Of a stretch of 64,000 nucleotides of DNA, positions 62,801 to 64,000 are shown in pieces. Where the stretch lies: NCBI GenBank assembly GCA_964035545.1, contig OZ037771.1, positions 4,892,628-4,956,627 on the forward strand, written 5' to 3'. Positions within the stretch are counted from its first letter, which is position 1, and every line of letters begins with the position of its first letter. The translations under genes were made by a program, and so were the position numbers. Source of the DNA: Bugula neritina. Its lineage: Eukaryota > Bryozoa > Gymnolaemata > Cheilostomatida > Bugulidae. The notes below the pieces were generated by a model. The model worked only from the letters and a program-made list of their open reading frames with translations, was not told the DNA's origin and made no database searches.

Positions 62801-64000
62801 GACACGCCTACATAAAGAACAAAGTCGCTAATTTTAGTCGTCCTATTGTAGTACTTAGGAGTTATCTTTATCTTTTACTTAGCCCAGAAGTTGACATAAT
62901 ATTATATAATAGCGCAGAGAATTGCAACTTGAAAAGCACATGTGATCTATTACTATATAAACGACATAGGTGAAAGGTTATAAAACGGCACAATAATAAA
63001 CACATACTCCAACAAATGAAAAATATTTTCAGATTAATTCCGCTATACATTGAGACTTAAATTTCATAAACCCAGTGCCAAAATAATTATTTGTTAGATA
63101 TCAGAACCACAGGGCAGTCATAAATATTAGGTAGTACAAGCTTTTATATCCTACTAATAGGCAGAAAATGTTGCATAGAAAATTTTACAAGCCCACATGT
63201 ACAAGGAATATTACTAAATAGGTACACATCTAGCAAAGTCATATTGCTTCCATTAAAGAGTAGCAAACACTTGCAAGAATTTCCAGCATTCTTGCAAGAA
63301 TCTTGCAACAACATAAGACAATAATATACAGTTATATAAGTTACATAGGCTTTGTGAATTATCACTCATTAATACAATTTAAATTATTACTTATAGAGAG
63401 ATTGCCCATAATTAATTGAAGACAGCTGGTGTGTAACATATTACAGCATGCTAATTATTATACAAGGTGTTACAGTGTACCAAATGAACTTCTCAATATA
63501 TCCCTCTATATCTCTATTAGGAAAGAGAGAAAGAATAACTCTTAAGAATACCAAATAAAGATAATACCAGTATAATAAAAAGAGTATTTTGAAAGCAATA
63601 TTTTCAGACAATGCTGTTAAATATAGATAAGTGTTTATATCTTCTTCTCTACACTGGATTATAACTGTTAAATACCAAATGAAATATCATGCACTTATAT
63701 ACTGCGTCTCTGGTCATGTGCAATATTTAAATAGGTATTTAGTATGTACCAACACATATGTGACCTCCCACCACAAAACAGGGAGCGTTGGTCAGTTTTT
63801 CAAAATAGAGTTATTAGTACAAAGTTAAAGAGCAGATCTTTGCAATCATTTTGCAATTTATTTGAAGTCTCTAGTGCAGATAGAACTCGAGATATTGATA
63901 TTCAAAAGCCTTGGCGTTTTTAAAACAATCAATTTACGTTTTTGAGAAATTCGCTTTTAAAGTAAGGAGGTCTGGAATAATTTATGGATTATGTGTTTAC
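59854..64000. other. 4.1-kb region upstream of GAB, no exon recognised
   Basis: AT-rich sequence with degenerate TAAGTATAA and TAGTATTAC blocks at about 61830-62110 and 62220-62560. The GAB promoter and any 5' UTR exons should lie here, but I could not place them. No open frame has family resemblance. Confidence 0.5.

Overview
This is an AT-rich animal genomic window with small exons, GT-AG introns, polyadenylation signals, long microsatellites and short non-autonomous transposons. The gene set (Na+/K+-ATPase beta subunit, PPM1L-type phosphatase, acetylcholinesterase with a T-type tail, GAB-family docking protein) points to a bilaterian invertebrate. A spiralian is my guess, but nothing in the sequence proves it. 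Exon boundaries below were worked out by hand from splice consensus, reading-frame phase and protein-family match. In all six gene models every listed internal junction keeps the frame.

Layout. (1) 513-15907, minus strand: two tandem Na+/K+-ATPase beta genes with the same exon plan; the last five coding exons have identical lengths in both copies, and the first few codons of each are unresolved. (2) 21264-25461, plus: a four-exon, 487-residue protein I do not recognise, with a death-fold-like N-terminus and a basic, acidic and repetitive C-terminus. Its upstream region has E2F-like and CCAAT motifs. (3) 26304-29318, plus: a complete four-exon PPM1L-like membrane PP2C phosphatase, starting 842 bases after the previous stop. 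(4) 29970-39385: no recognisable exon, several microsatellites. (5) 39386-46819, plus: a complete five-exon acetylcholinesterase of 631 residues with an intact catalytic triad and a C-terminal tryptophan tetramerisation peptide. (6) 50809-59796, minus: a complete twelve-exon GAB-family adaptor of 747 residues. It has a PH domain, YxxP-type motifs, six tandem YDIAP repeats encoded by a 72-bp coding minisatellite, and a C-terminal pair of SHP2-type tyrosine motifs 32 residues apart. (7) 59854-64000: AT-rich sequence without recognisable exons.

The least ordinary signals are structural. Two 5' splice sites lie inside tandem duplications (23954-24033 and 53921-54105). The GAB start-codon region is duplicated in frame (59788-59881). 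A roughly 44-unit minisatellite begins a few bases inside GAB intron 10 and, read on the transcript strand, carries 26 copies of the branch-point consensus TACTAAC. A triplet-repeat inverted array sits about 18 bases after the PPM1L exon 1 donor. There are also two hAT-like elements, a fold-back element flanked by an 8-bp direct repeat, at least two copies of one tRNA-derived SINE, and a 24-bp-stem hairpin in a 3' UTR. I found no CRISPR array, prokaryotic gene or viral gene.
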